From contig CAJNDS010000137.1 of NCBI GenBank assembly GCA_905221605.1, positions 45,001-109,000 of the forward strand: a stretch of 64,000 bases of DNA, written 5' to 3'. A program made the translations under genes and the position numbers. The notes under the pieces were generated by a model. The model was given only the letters and a program-made list of their open reading frames with translations, was not told where the DNA came from and did not search any database. The stretch is from Symbiodinium natans. Lineage: Eukaryota > Sar > Dinophyceae > Suessiales > Symbiodiniaceae. Of this stretch, positions 38,723 through 49,275 are shown piece by piece (positions within the stretch are counted from its first letter, which is position 1; the number at the start of each line of letters is the position of its first letter).

Positions 38723-40810
38723 GTACAGGACTTCCTGCACATGGACGGCGTGCCCGAACCGCATGACCGCATGCTGCGGGACAATTTGCTCCACAAGTGG
38801 CAGCCGGGAATGTTCGTCACGTTCATCTCCCACCAGTGGCTGGGGTCCTCGCATCCAGATCCTCAGGGTCAACAATGTGCAGTACTTCGCGCTGCCCTAC
38901 AAGGCATGATCGATGGAACTCTTAAGGTCGAGGCTGATCCAGTCACGATCATGAACCGGAAGATTGCACCGTTTTCGGCCGGTGCCCGCGAGCAGGTCGC
39001 AAACGGCTACATCTTCTTCGACTGGCTTCTATATCTCCCCTGGGAATTATGTTTTGTTTATATAAACCCCAAGAGGATACTAAAAGATAATATTTTTATG
39101 AAGGTTCTAAGGGGAGTACAGGTTTGCCATACCGCAGATCACTGCACGACTTCCCGGGGTGAATGAAGATGCGACACGTTCGGATGCTGCACTGGCTGTA
39201 CAAAGCATCCCAGCTTACGTAGAGGTGGCCAACCTGTTCATTGCGTTGGTGCCAGAGCTCACCCACTCCATGACCGGAGCTCATTGCAACTATGTCTCCT
39301 GGTTGCTTGGCTTTCTTCTGGCTGGCGGACGTTAACCTTTTGGGTTGGGTTGTTGAAGAAACTAGACTAAGGAGCCTACAAGCTAAACTTTTAGGAGGGG
39401 TTCAGAAGTCAGCCAAGGTTGTCGAGAGGATGGTGCAGAGCGGAACTATGGTGCCATGTACTTTCTGACAAGCTCAACTCGAGCCTCGTGGTGGTCTATT
39501 CTGCCAAAGAAGCGGAGTACATGTATCCATTAGACTGGCAGCTAAATGCCATTGCAGATGGAGAGTTTACAGTGGAGTCCGACCGGGCGGCTGTAATCAA
39601 ACTTGGTGATGTTGCTGTCCGGAGCAAGATCAGGCATCTGTCCTCAGAGGGACCTTTGTCCTCGTATCGCTTTTACTTGGCAAATCGGGCGCTGCTGCTG
39701 GGGCAAAGGAAAGAGCCCTGGGCCGTGGATGCTTTCCTGGAGCAGTTCCGGTTTACCAGCTTGGAAGCAGCCGCCAAAGACAGGAGCAGTATGAACGGCC
39801 TCATGTGTGCAGTTTTTGCTGGTGACGTGAGACTACTTCGCAGGCTTGTCCGAATGGAGGCCGATGTCAACTTTCACTTGCATGGTCTAGAGGATTTCGG
39901 GTATTTTGACACCCAGACTGTGCTGATGGCAGCGGCCAAATCCCATCAAGCGGCCGATCTGCTTGCCACGCTTATCGAGCTGCGTGGCGACGTGAATGCA
40001 CACGCAGCCAACGGCACGAACCCTGCATTCATGTTGCGAACCCCCGAGCAAGTTCGCACACTTGCGGCAGCCAGGGCCGATCTGCAGACAGGACGGTATC
40101 CTCTGGGGCTTGCTCCACTAACTGGTGTCGCTGCTTTTGCAACTGCTGAAACTGTGGCTGCCATGCTCGCAGCCCGATGTGACCCGAACCCTGAATTGCG
40201 AGGCATGGGCTACGGGCCACTTCATGGTACTGCATTCTTTTCCCGGAGCAACCGGCATGCGAAAGAAATCGCCACTCTCTTGATATCCCATCGAGCCGAC
40301 ATAAACAGTAGATGCCGGCCACAGGACAGATATTGCTTGCTGTGCACTGCTGCACGGGCAGAATGTGCACTTACTGGCTTTCAAGCCACCTCATTGATGA
40401 AGCGGGTCTTCGCCAGCATGCCAGGCATTACGCCTCTAGGCATCTTTGTCATAGTTGGGTAACATTTTACATTTTTAAGGGTACTTAAACCCAAAAAAGG
40501 AATAAACAAAATTACATTTTTCTAAATTATCCCAATCATGAACTAGGTATGGCAGCCATGGTGGGTGCCGAGAGCGTGGCGAGTTTGTTGCTCGAGTATG
40601 GCGCAGAGCGGCTGACAAATGATCGAGGTGATACACCAGAAGACCTGGCTGCTATCAACCAACATGTCCACACGCTGCTTTTTCACAGTTGGGTAACAGT
40701 TTTTCATCTTTAAGGGTACGTTATAAAACCAATAAGAACATAAGTTTAATTTTTTAATACTATCCCAGCCATGAAACAGGTTGCAGAGCCTGGCAACGTT
40801 TACTGTCTAG
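38723..40810 (+). CDS. Ankyrin-repeat protein with N-terminal SHQW-type domain, five exons (5' end incomplete)
   Basis: Exons 38723-39024, 39122-39301, 39418-40439, 40547-40673, 40780-40810; all phases join and give about 553 residues. The N-terminal part has MFVTFISHQWLG, YIFFDWFAIPQ, AYVEVANLFIALVP and LSRGWCRAELW, a layout I associate with a protein family common in dinoflagellates but cannot name. The fold recalls TIR- or HET-like domains; that is inference. Ankyrin-type repeats follow (for example TPLGMAAMVGAESVASLLLE across intron 3, and RGDTPEDLA). Introns: 39025-39121 (GC-AG), 39302-39417 (GT-AG, introner), 40440-40546 and 40674-40779 (both GC-AG, homologous). The exon 1 start is uncertain; an upstream TGA at 38705 means an earlier exon is missing. 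Confidence 0.8.
39025..39121 (+). other. GC-AG intron 1 of the ankyrin gene
   Basis: 97 bp from GCTTCT to TACAG, followed by G. Removal joins FFDW to FAIPQ. It has no second copy that I can see in the window. Confidence 0.7.
39306..39417 (+). mobile_element. Introner element, family III, forming intron 2 of the ankyrin gene
   Basis: 112 bp, same termini as 11924-12035, between two GTTG copies (39302-39305, 39418-39421). Removing the first GTTG plus the element gives a GT-AG intron and the frame NYVSW-LSRGWCR. The donor GT is the target duplication and the acceptor CCAAG is the element's own end. Confidence 0.88.
40440..40546 (+). mobile_element. Repeat-family intron (family IV), intron 3 of the ankyrin gene
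   Basis: A 107 bp GC-AG intron. It shares AGTTGGGTAACA, TTTAAGGGTAC and TATCCCA..CATGAA with intron 4 (40674-40779, 106 bp). Splicing rebuilds a regular ankyrin repeat (TPLG-MAAMVGAESV). Confidence 0.72.
40674..40779 (+). mobile_element. Repeat-family intron (family IV), intron 4 of the ankyrin gene
   Basis: A 106 bp GC-AG intron, sister of intron 3. It leads to a 31 bp last exon ending in TAG at 40808. A donor GT at 40689 would instead open a longer tail frame to 41108, so the C-terminus is less certain than the intron. Confidence 0.62.
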
Positions 40811-41040
40811 CGTCGCCAACTTTGTTTGCCACCCGCATTCGTGTTTTGTGCTCATGACTGTGCAGAGCGCTTTATTATCTAAGCTGTGGCCCATGATGTC
40901 AAATGTATACTGCGGCCACTGTCACCCCGCACTCGGAAAGCGAGCAGACAAGCCTGTTCAAAGAACAGGCTTCATTCAAAAAGTCCACTTGCAGCAGTCA
41001 GCACCAGTGCGCAGAACAAAGCTCTCCTCTATCTCACAGC

Positions 41041-41189
41041 TTGGGATGTTCCCGCTTATACTAACAGTCCTAAATCGGGATTATAGTAGCCTCTGTGTTA
41101 ATCCCTAGTAAGGACTGTTAGTAATAGGAATTAGAGTAGCCTCTGTTTAATCCCTATTAAGGGCCGTAAGTATAAAGGGGAACATCCAA
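41041..41189. mobile_element. TIR element with 9 bp target duplication (family I, MULE-like MITE)
   Basis: 149 bp with ends TTGGGATGTTCCC and GGGGAACATCCAA, flanked by TCTCACAGC on both sides (41032-41040, 41190-41198). A 9 bp duplication is typical of Mutator-like elements. The interior is a tandem duplication of about 50 bp. Relatives lie at 51852-52042, about 53486-53560 and about 58680-58762. Confidence 0.85.
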
Positions 41190-41198
41190 TCTCACAGC

Positions 41199-42253
41199 CC
41201 TAGAAAAGCATGTTTCTTGAGCTGGCATGCCGTAGGGGTCTACATGTTCTGTTCTTGCAGTTGCTGCGCCGATCCCCCTCCCAGTAGGGAACGAGAGGCT
41301 TAAGTGACCCTGAACCTTAAAACCCTAAACCCTGAAGCCTAAACCCATAGTTCGCTACTCAGAACCACGAAGTCTGGCGCATCATCAGGCCACTACCTGT
41401 GCCTGGGCCTGAGGGGTGAGGAGCAGCAGGTCCTCAATTGCGACAGTCGCACGTTTGGTGCCTTGATTTCATCAACTCCTACAATTCGTAAGCCCTGAAC
41501 TGTAAACCCTAAACCCTAACCCTACACCCTACACCCTACACCCTACACCCTAAACCCTAAACCCTAAACCCTAAACCCTAAACCCTAAACCCTAAACCCT
41601 AAACCCTAAACCCTAAACCCTAAACCCTAAACCCTAAACCCTAAACCCTAAACCCTAACCCTGAGCCCTAAACCTGGATGGGATCAAGATGATGAGGTGG
41701 CAGCACTCCAGGTGGCTGCACGCAGCGACCCCAGCTGCAGATTTGGGTTTAGGGTTTGGGGGTTTAGGGTTTAGGGTTTAGGGTTTAGGGTTTCGGGTTT
41801 GGGGTTTATATAGGGTTTGGGGTTTGGGGCATTTGGGGCATTTGGGGCATTTGGGGTATTTGGGGTTTGGTGGGATTGAGGTGTTTGGATTGTTCGATCT
41901 GGTGCAGGCCTTTAGGGTTGTAGGCTGCTCTGGGAGGTTTAGGGTGGGGGGGGGGCTAGGGATAAGGTGCTTGGTGACTTGATGGGAATCTCCTTAGGCT
42001 TGAGGGTTTCGGGTGGGCCTCGACTCGCAAGCTCCACGGGGTTGCTTGCATTCCGCAAGTCCAGGTGTAACAAGGGAAATCCAATGTCGGATGCTGTACT
42101 TTAAACCCTAAACCCTGAACCCGAATTCTAGAGCTGCAAGTCCGTCAAAGAAGATAGCTCGGTCCGATCCTGGGGCGCCACTAAGTCTGAGCTGTCGTGC
42201 CTTGCAGACTCGCCTAAGATACCGTGCAACTTGAGAAGAGGATGCACTTGAGC
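41199..42253. repeat. CCCTAAA array and spacers
   Basis: A CCCTAAA-type array at about 41498-41680 and TTTAGGG-type at 41745-41830. Between them 41684-41731 reads LDGIKMMRWQHSR and may be an exon (followed by GTGGCT). The rest is unique. Confidence 0.6.
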
Positions 42254-42350
42254 TTGGTAGGCCATTCATACACTTTTCCCTTTTTTGGGTTCTCATATAA
42301 AGCAACCAAGCAACCCGCCCTCAATATAGGATGGCCACTCGGCTACCAAG
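42254..42350. mobile_element. Small TIR element, family VIII
   Basis: Starts TTGGTAGGCCA and ends GGCTACCAAG. TGAG or TGAGC is duplicated on both sides (42249-42253, 42351-42355). Related to 52407-52509. Confidence 0.6.
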
Positions 42351-44477
42351 TGAGCGGCTTGCATCTGAAAGGAATGATCCGGTTCAAGCTTTCGTTCAGG
42401 CCGGGTGAAAGGAGGGGGGGGGGGGGGGGGCGGGGCTTGCCTTTGTGGTGCATTTTGCATGGGATGGTTGAAGGTTTTGGGTACACAAGCCGATTGCAAA
42501 AAGGGTATAATTAGGGTACAACACTAGTTCTTCTAGTAAAAAGAACAATGATTCTCATCATGAATGTGTTTTTTTTTTTTTTTTTTTTTTAAGGTGGGGG
42601 TGGGGTTTCATAGAAGCTCAAGACGTGCGAGTCGAGTTGAGGGCTTTCGGGCGCTAGAAGGTTGGCATGAAATTCTCAGTCCCCGATTCCCCTTAAAATC
42701 TCCCACGAGGAGACTACTTAGGGGTACTTAGAAATATTTTTTGAATTTGGGTACTAGAATTCCTAAGAAACAGCAAAAGTTATAATTCAGTATAGACTAA
42801 TAGGGTTCTTTAGGTTCATGGGGGTCGGTACCTAGGGAACGTTAGGGAAGCTTAGGGAGCCATGTGGAGTACTGGGAATATGAGGGAACCTTGGGTTACA
42901 TGCCACCCTTGAACCCCCCCCTCCCTTAAGAACCCTACAAGGAGCGGCCCTTTGAATCCGAGGGATAAGAGGCCTCCACTGGCGCATTTCACTTAGGTTC
43001 GAGGTCCCATATCTATAGAGTTAGCAGTTAGCTCGGTATGGGGGCTCTAACCACCCTAAACCCTGAGTTCCTTCCACATCAGACCCTGTTGTGGATACGC
43101 CTGGCTGCTGCAATGCCTGGGTTTGCAGAGGGGGGTTTACGAAAACACGGGGCCCCTAATATAGACCACGAAGTAGTAAAATTCCCATAAAATAGGGACC
43201 AACCCTAAACCCTAAGCCCTAAGCCCTAAACCCTAAACCCTAAACCCCAAACTTCCTAAACCCACAGACGCTTGCGGCTCGCGGGGAGTCGGGTTTGAAG
43301 GGCAGTTTTGGGTTGCGGCCCTAAGGGTTTAGGATGTGGGGGGGGGGGGCACGGTTCGGCCACAAAGCCGGCCAAGCGGATTTTTTTCAAAGTAACCTGC
43401 TGATTCCAAAGAACGCAGAAAGTCAGTTCTAGTCTAATCTCATGTGGGTTCTTCTCATCGATCACAGAATCTCGGCATTTCAACACTTCTCGAGGCCACG
43501 CTACCAGCACGGACGTCCTCCCATCTTGCATCGGTCGCAAGCACACCCACTCTCATCCCTAATTCCTCAACCTTACCTGTCTTCCAGACCTAGAGTATCA
43601 CCCCTAGCCCTTTCAGGTGTCTACCCTTCTTCTTTATTCCGGGGCTTTATAAAGGGAGTTAGTTCTGTAGGTTGCCTAATATTCGTGTAGGGGGCTTTTA
43701 ATAAACAGCTTTGTGTAGGTTACCTAATACTATGCAAGGGGCTTTATGAACAAGGCCCACGGAGAAGCAGGCGTTTGGTTCTCAAGGCAACCAAACCGTG
43801 AAATCCGAAGCCCTAATCTTCTCAAAGCCAATGATTTCCTAAACTCTGAAACCTGAGACAATAAACCCTGAACCCTAAACGAAACCCTAAGACCCTAAAC
43901 CCGAAACTTAAAAAAACACCCTGAACTTTAAGCCCCACAAGCGGGCTAAACCCTGAAGGCAAACAAAAGTCACTCCAACCCTCAAACCCTCAAACCTCAA
44001 AATCTCAAACCCGCAAACCCTCAAACCCTCAAACACCTAAACCCAAAACTCAAGTTCCCAACCTCCTCATCCTCATCCTCCCTGAGTTTCATATAAGGGC
44101 TTGAGGAACAAAACTTCTAGGGGCACTTGAAATCCTGCAATAAACCTTAGGCCCAAAACCTTACTAACACCCTATAAGCCCTCATTGTACAACCTCATAT
44201 GCCCTGAAAATCTTGTAAGCCCAAACCCTAAAACCCCTACACACCCCCATACCTAAAGTTTAAATCCTAGAACCTCAAACCTTATAAACTCTATAAACTC
44301 AGCTCCCTGACAATAGGGTTTACAAAACCCGAACGCCCTAAAATCCTATAAACTATATCAACCCTATAAAACCTAACCCCTAGAAACGACAAAGACCCCA
44401 AACCCTATAAACCCTATGTCACAGTAAACCCTAAGCCCGAAACCCTAAAACCCTAACCCCTACACCCCACACGCCAC
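42351..44477. other. Spacer: homopolymers, family V copy, degenerate CCCTAAA
   Basis: A poly-G run near 42416-42430 and poly-T at 42570-42590. A family V copy lies at 42717-42795. 43200-43255 and much of 43800-44477 are degenerate CCCTAAA and CCCTATAAA units. No gene was recognised. Confidence 0.5.
42717..42795 (+). mobile_element. Family V repeat, intergenic copy
   Basis: CTTAGGGGTACTT to TTCAGTATAG, matching the J-domain gene's intron 2 (32715-32815) with a shorter interior. No exon is evident on either side. Confidence 0.6.
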
Positions 44478-44652
44478 ACCCCACACCCTAAACCCTAAAC
44501 CCTAAACCCTAAACCCTAAACCCTAAACCCTAAACCCTAAACCCTAAACCCTAAACCCTAAACCCTAAACCCCTAAACCCCTAAACCCCTAAACCCTAAA
44601 CCCTAAACCCTAAACCCTAACCCTAGACCCTAAACCCTAAACCCTAACCCTG
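44478..44652 (-). repeat. CCCTAAA array
   Basis: About 24 units, a few with an extra C. Confidence 0.93.
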
Positions 44653-44654
44653 CC

Positions 44655-44751
44655 ATGGAAGGCCTGGACTGGTCGATGGGCCTCTGGCACCCTGCGCCCG
44701 AGCCCCCAGCAACGACTTCAGGGTTGAGGGGCCTGCAAGTTATCGGCCAGG
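44655..44751 (+). CDS. Candidate exon between telomeric arrays
   Basis: ATG at 44655, reading MEGLDWSMGLWHPAPEPPAT and on to CAG followed by GGTTTAGGG. It may be a first or an internal exon. Confidence 0.35.
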
Positions 44752-46030
44752 GTTTAGGGTTAGGGTGCAGGGTTTAGGGTTTAGGGTCTAGGGTTTTTTG
44801 GGAATAATTTCTATTTTTTGGGTACTATGACTCCTTAGAAACAGCTAACATTACAATTTTTGCTAGGGTTAGAAGTTCAGTATTTAAATGGCGGCTGCCT
44901 AAGTCTTTAGGGTTTAGGGGCTAGGAAGGGTTTAGACTTTAGGGTTTAGGGGCTGGGAGTGTAAGGGTTAAGAGTGTAAGGGGCTAGGAGTTTAAGGGTT
45001 TTAGGGGGGAGAGAGAGAGAGGGTCGTTTTATGCCAAATTGCACTGCAGTCCCTCCTCAAAAAGGGTGGTTTTAGGGATATTTCGGGTTTAGGGTTTAAA
45101 TGGGGTTTAGGTTTTACCCCGAGAAAGAGGTTCTTCGACTGGGTCCCCCAAAAAACCAAGGTACAACCCTTCGGCAGTCCAGGGCAGGGACCTTTGAGAC
45201 TGCCGACCCCCAAGCGACTGAAGGAGGGACTCGTATAAGCGACCTTGGGGGTTATTTGCGATGATTTAGGGGGCTAGTTACTTAGGTATGTGGGGACTAT
45301 ATAAGGTATATACAGAGGTTATGTAGGGGAATAACATTAAGGGTCTAAGCCCGCCTACCCTAAACCCTAAACTGCCTGCACCCTAAGTCTTCAACCCTGA
45401 GCACAGCACCCTTCCCATTCCTAAACCCTAAAAGCCCTAAAACCCCGAAAGTTCTAGGGTTTCGACTGGAGGGTTCTTTGGTTTAGAGTTTAGGGCTTCG
45501 GGTTTAGGTTAGGGGTTCAGGCATGTGCAGAATTGCGGCCCCTCCGCATAAAACAACACCATAGTGGAACCTAAAAGCACCAGACAAGCCCTAAACCCTG
45601 TAACTCCCAGATCCCCCTATACGCGAGGCTTACAGTAAACTCCAGAAAGGGATTCCCTTTCGTATACCTTTTGGGGTATGAGGATAATGATGTTCCAACT
45701 TTTTGGAGTTTACCGTCGGCCCCGGGTGCGCTGGAACCCCTAGACCTCCGCTGCTTCAACCACAGGAACAGACCCCCACCTCCCACTGGAAACAGTTTTC
45801 TGGAGCTCGCAGTACTATACTATGTCGTCCAGAGCCCTTAGAAAATAAAAGGCAAGAATGCCTGTATTGCCCTTATCAGAAAGTTTGTTTTTCTTTCTTG
45901 AGGGGTTCTGAAGCAATACGTAGATTAGTGTGCCAGGCTTCTGCCCATGCCCTGATGGGATTTAGGTAGGGTTCGGGCTTAGGGGCAGGGGCCAGGATTT
46001 CGGCTTCGAGCCAGAGCTGCTTTGTCAGCT
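44752..46030. other. Spacer with a partial family V copy and a TIR element
   Basis: A partial family V copy lies at 44788-44883. At 45634-45714 is a TIR element (ends AGTAAACTCC and GGAGTTTACC) related to 53214-53320. No gene was recognised. Confidence 0.5.
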
Positions 46031-46128
46031 GTTGCTCCAAGGGACGGCAGATGAAGAGGCAGACGAGCTACGCCAGGCTCTCATCACTGCCTCTGTTGCA
46101 ATAGCCGGGGTCAGGGTTGTTTTCACGG
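46031..46128 (+). CDS. Candidate exon
   Basis: Preceded by GTCAG and followed by GTGCGT. Open as LLLQGTADEEADELRQALIT and on, helical and protein-like. A (GA)n run follows at about 46200-46220. Confidence 0.3.
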
Positions 46129-46129
46129 T

Positions 46130-47069
46130 GCGTGGCCAGTTCTATAGATCGGCGGATGAACAACAAAAAACGGAGAGAGGGAGAAGGGTAGAGAGACAGA
46201 CAGAGAGAGAGAGAGAGAGGGAGAGAGTACAGAAAGAAAAGAGAGAAGGGGATGTTGGTTGGCCAGCCTGCGTGCTTGCCTGTACAAGACAAGAGCGATG
46301 GGCCCTATGCCTACAATGCCCTAAACCCTGAACCCTGAACCCACGATGAAAGCCTTGTCTGCGAGGGCTAAGGGCTCAATAATTCAGAGCACCTATTCGC
46401 TCTCCGGCAATGGGATGTAGGATTGAAGCAGCCCAGCATTTTGAACCCTAAACCCTAAACCCTTCTCAGCCCACAGAAGGCTGGCATGAACGTTGCAGAA
46501 GTGCTGCAGGTGAGGAACCTTCTTAACACGGCCGTCGCACACCCTAGTTACAAGGCGACAAGACACTCAAACCAAACACACGTCAATTGGTCCTAAATCC
46601 CAGACTTACTTTCTGAGTAGGGATCCAATGCTAAACCACTTCGGGGTATCATGAAGACCGACCATAAACCCTAAACCCTAAACCCTAAACCCTCTGAATC
46701 CTAAACCCTAAATGTCTCCACTGGATGACTCAGCCAGTGATCGGGCCTTGCTCTCTCAAACAGCAGAATTCTACTGCGTAGCACTCTTAAGCAAAGGGTT
46801 TAAGGTTTGGGGTTCGGGGTTCAGGGGTCAAGGTTTAGGGTTTAGATGGTTTAGATGGTTAAGGTGGTTACAGGAGAAGCCTTAGGAATCCTGATTGTTG
46901 AACTCCGAAGCATCCGCGCGGGCGTGGCGCCCGCAACTATGCGAGAGCGCTGGTTAGAACGTTGGCTGGCGTTTGAAGAAGGAAAAAAACAGTCCTAAAC
47001 GGGGTTTAGGGTTTAGGGTTTAGGGTTTCGGAGCCACAAAGCAGGCCATAAAGCACCGCGGTTCGGGCC
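46130..47069. other. Spacer upstream of the ubiquitin-like gene
   Basis: CCCTAAA at 46440-46461 and 46662-46694, TTTAGGG at 47004-47029. Otherwise unique, with no gene recognised. Confidence 0.45.
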
Positions 47070-47688
47070 ATGGCGGCAGTTGCACCCTTTGCTGTGCAGC
47101 TGTGCACCATCAGCGGCCAGGTCATTACCACATTGGAGCTGCATCCGGATGAGGCATCTAAAGTGGGTCTAGGGTTTAGGCTTCTACCCGAAGATGGAAG
47201 ATGTCTTCCGCAGCAAGTTGGTCTTCATGCCGGGTCCATTGTGTTGCCTGTACTCTTTATCCTACGGTTGAGGCAAAACGAGGCTTGTGGATGTCGAGAG
47301 GCAATCAGCACTAGTTTAGGCTCCGGCATTATCGGCACGTTCAAGGAGGGGACCCCTTACTATACAATACTAACTGTTTAGGTCCTTCTAGCTCTGCTTA
47401 TCATTGGGGGGGGGGGGGCTCCTTGTGATGAGTAATGAGTCATGAAAGGGCTCGAGTAGAAAAGTGTGGCTGCATGTGAGGGGACGCTAAGTCTAAGTAA
47501 ACCCTCAATGTTGACAACGAAATCCTAAACCCTAGACCCTAAACCCTAAACCTCAAACCCTACACAGGTGGCTGCCGATGCCATGAAAGGAGCTTTGCTG
47601 TCGGCTGGAGAGAAATCAGCCGAGATGCTGCCCCGCTTCTTGTTTGGCGGCGTTCTGATCTCGGAGAGTCTTGTCCAAGCTGGAACCT
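47070..47688 (+). CDS. Ubiquitin-like-domain protein, two exons (partial)
   Basis: Exon 1 47070-47162 (MAAVAPFAVQLCTISGQVIT, then TLELHPDEASK) and exon 2 47568-47688 (VAADAMKGALLSAGEKSAEM, then LPRFLFGGVLISESLVQAG). Joined, the protein follows the ubiquitin-like fold pattern: beta hairpin, helix, then the R-x-L-F-x-G-x-x-L strand. The phase at the junction is 0. The intron (47163-47567) is GT-AG; its first bases are GTGGGTCTAGGGTTTAGG and its last 45 bases are CCCTAAA-type repeats ending ACACAG. A donor GT at 47689 suggests the gene continues, but I could not find the next exon. Ubiquitin-like N-termini are common ahead of ankyrin repeats in dinoflagellate proteins; that is recollection, not shown here. 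Confidence 0.55.
47163..47567 (+). repeat. Intron with telomeric repeats at both ends, in inverted orientation
   Basis: TTTAGGG-like sequence sits at the 5' splice site and CCCTAAA-type repeats at the 3' splice site, so the two ends of the intron RNA could pair. Confidence 0.5.
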
Positions 47689-47689
47689 G

Positions 47690-49198
47690 TACCGGAGCCA
47701 ATTTAGGCACGGTTTGGGGTTTCTTTTCTAGGGTCTCCTCAGCACCGGACGTCTTGAGAATGAAATGAAACCACCTCAGCTCACCATAAACCCAGGACCC
47801 TAAGTCCCATGCGGTTTTAGGGTTTAGGGTTTAAAGGTTCAGGAAGCACTTCTTTAGCCAGCACCTGAACGCGGCTTGACATTGAGTATTCTCCAGGGAT
47901 TAGGATCAGGACTCGTACCCCAAGCAATTATTTGACTCTGAACATCCCCCACCCTTAGGATTTGGATTTTTTGGCCGTCCTGCCCCTCTTGGGCACTCCA
48001 GGGAGTCTCTGGATTTGGGCACTCCAGCAATTCTCTCTGGGGTTGGGCACTCCAGGTGTCTCTGGGGTTGGGAGTCTCTGGGGTTGGGCCTCCAGGTTTC
48101 TGTGGTCACTCCAGGGACTCCAGGGAGCTTCTGTGGTTGGGCACTCTAGGGTTGGGTACTCCAGAAAGGGCACTGGGCACTCCAGGGAGCCGAGCCGGGA
48201 GTCTAATTTGTGGGGTTGGACACTCCAGGGTTGGGCAGGGAGTCTCTGGGGTTGGGCACTCCAGGGAGTCTCTAGGAGTGGACCGGGCGAGGAGAAGAGT
48301 TGAGTTTAAAATCTAACAACCCCACACCGAAGGTGAGGGAATGAAAGTCGTACCCTAGAAAGGTTGGTGGTCTCGTTGAATGGGGTTTTCGTTTTAGAGG
48401 GGGACATATAGGGCGCTCGTTGGGGGGTATACATGGACGGTTAAGGTATACTGATAGCAAAACAAGAAGCCCGCCTGCCTTTTTAGCCACACCTGAGGGA
48501 CAAGCTGGCGAAGGACATCGGCTTCCCTGAATCGGGCGTGGCGGGAGTGTCCGTGGCTTCTTTGGCCAGAAGCTGTTAGAAACCCTATCCCTAACCCTAA
48601 ACCCTAAACCCTACACCCTAAACCCTAAACCCTACACCCTACACCCTAACCCTACACCCTACATTCCCCATCGGTGAGTTGGAGATATACATTCTGCCTC
48701 AGCCCGCGAATTTCTAGGAGCCCTAGGGTTCAGGGTTTAGGGTTTAGGGTTTAGGGTTTAGGGTTTAGGGTTTAGGGTTTAGGGTTTAGGGTTTACGGCA
48801 AACTGCAAGGCGTCGCCGTACACTCTCAACCCACGGCCCTGGGGTTTAAGGTTTTCGGGTTCAGGGTTTCCTGCACGCTATTTAGGGTTTAGGGTTTAGA
48901 GTTTAGGGTTTAGGGTTTAGGGTTTAGGGGTTAGGGTTTAGGGTTTAGGGTTTAGGGTTTAGGGTTTAGGGTTTAGGGTTTAGGGTTTAGGGTTAGGGTA
49001 CCTTGTTTTAGATTTGATACCATGAGAAGGAAGTTACTGTGCATTGCATCCACTTAGCGGGCAGGTCTCTGGGTCAATCAAAACTCTGCACCGCTGTAGT
49101 GTTCCCCCCACTAAACGGGACAGGGTGCAGGTCTCTAGGTAGGACCCTAAACCCTAACACTAATTAAACCCTAAACCCTAAACCTCAGGCTTCGAAAA
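47690..49198. repeat. Minisatellite and telomeric arrays
   Basis: 47985-48290 is a degenerate minisatellite built on GGGTTGGGCACTCCAGGGAG (about 20-28 bp). CCCTAAA and CCCTACA repeats lie at 48590-48662, TTTAGGG at 48724-48794 and 48880-48999, CCCTAAA at 49140-49185. Confidence 0.75.
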
Positions 49199-49275
49199 AC
49201 GGACATCTGTGCAGCCTAGGTTTTGGACAGCCGACGCGCCTTCCAGTGGAAATACTGCAGCTGGCCTTCATTTGT
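49199..49275 (+). CDS. Candidate exon between telomeric arrays
   Basis: Preceded by CCTCAG. Two bases, then FEKRTSVQPRFWTADAPSSG and on stay open to the TTTAGGG array at 49276. Confidence 0.28.

Noticed and set aside
47985-48290. CRISPR-like or coding repeat
   Set aside because: Degenerate contiguous minisatellite; frames over it are not conserved.
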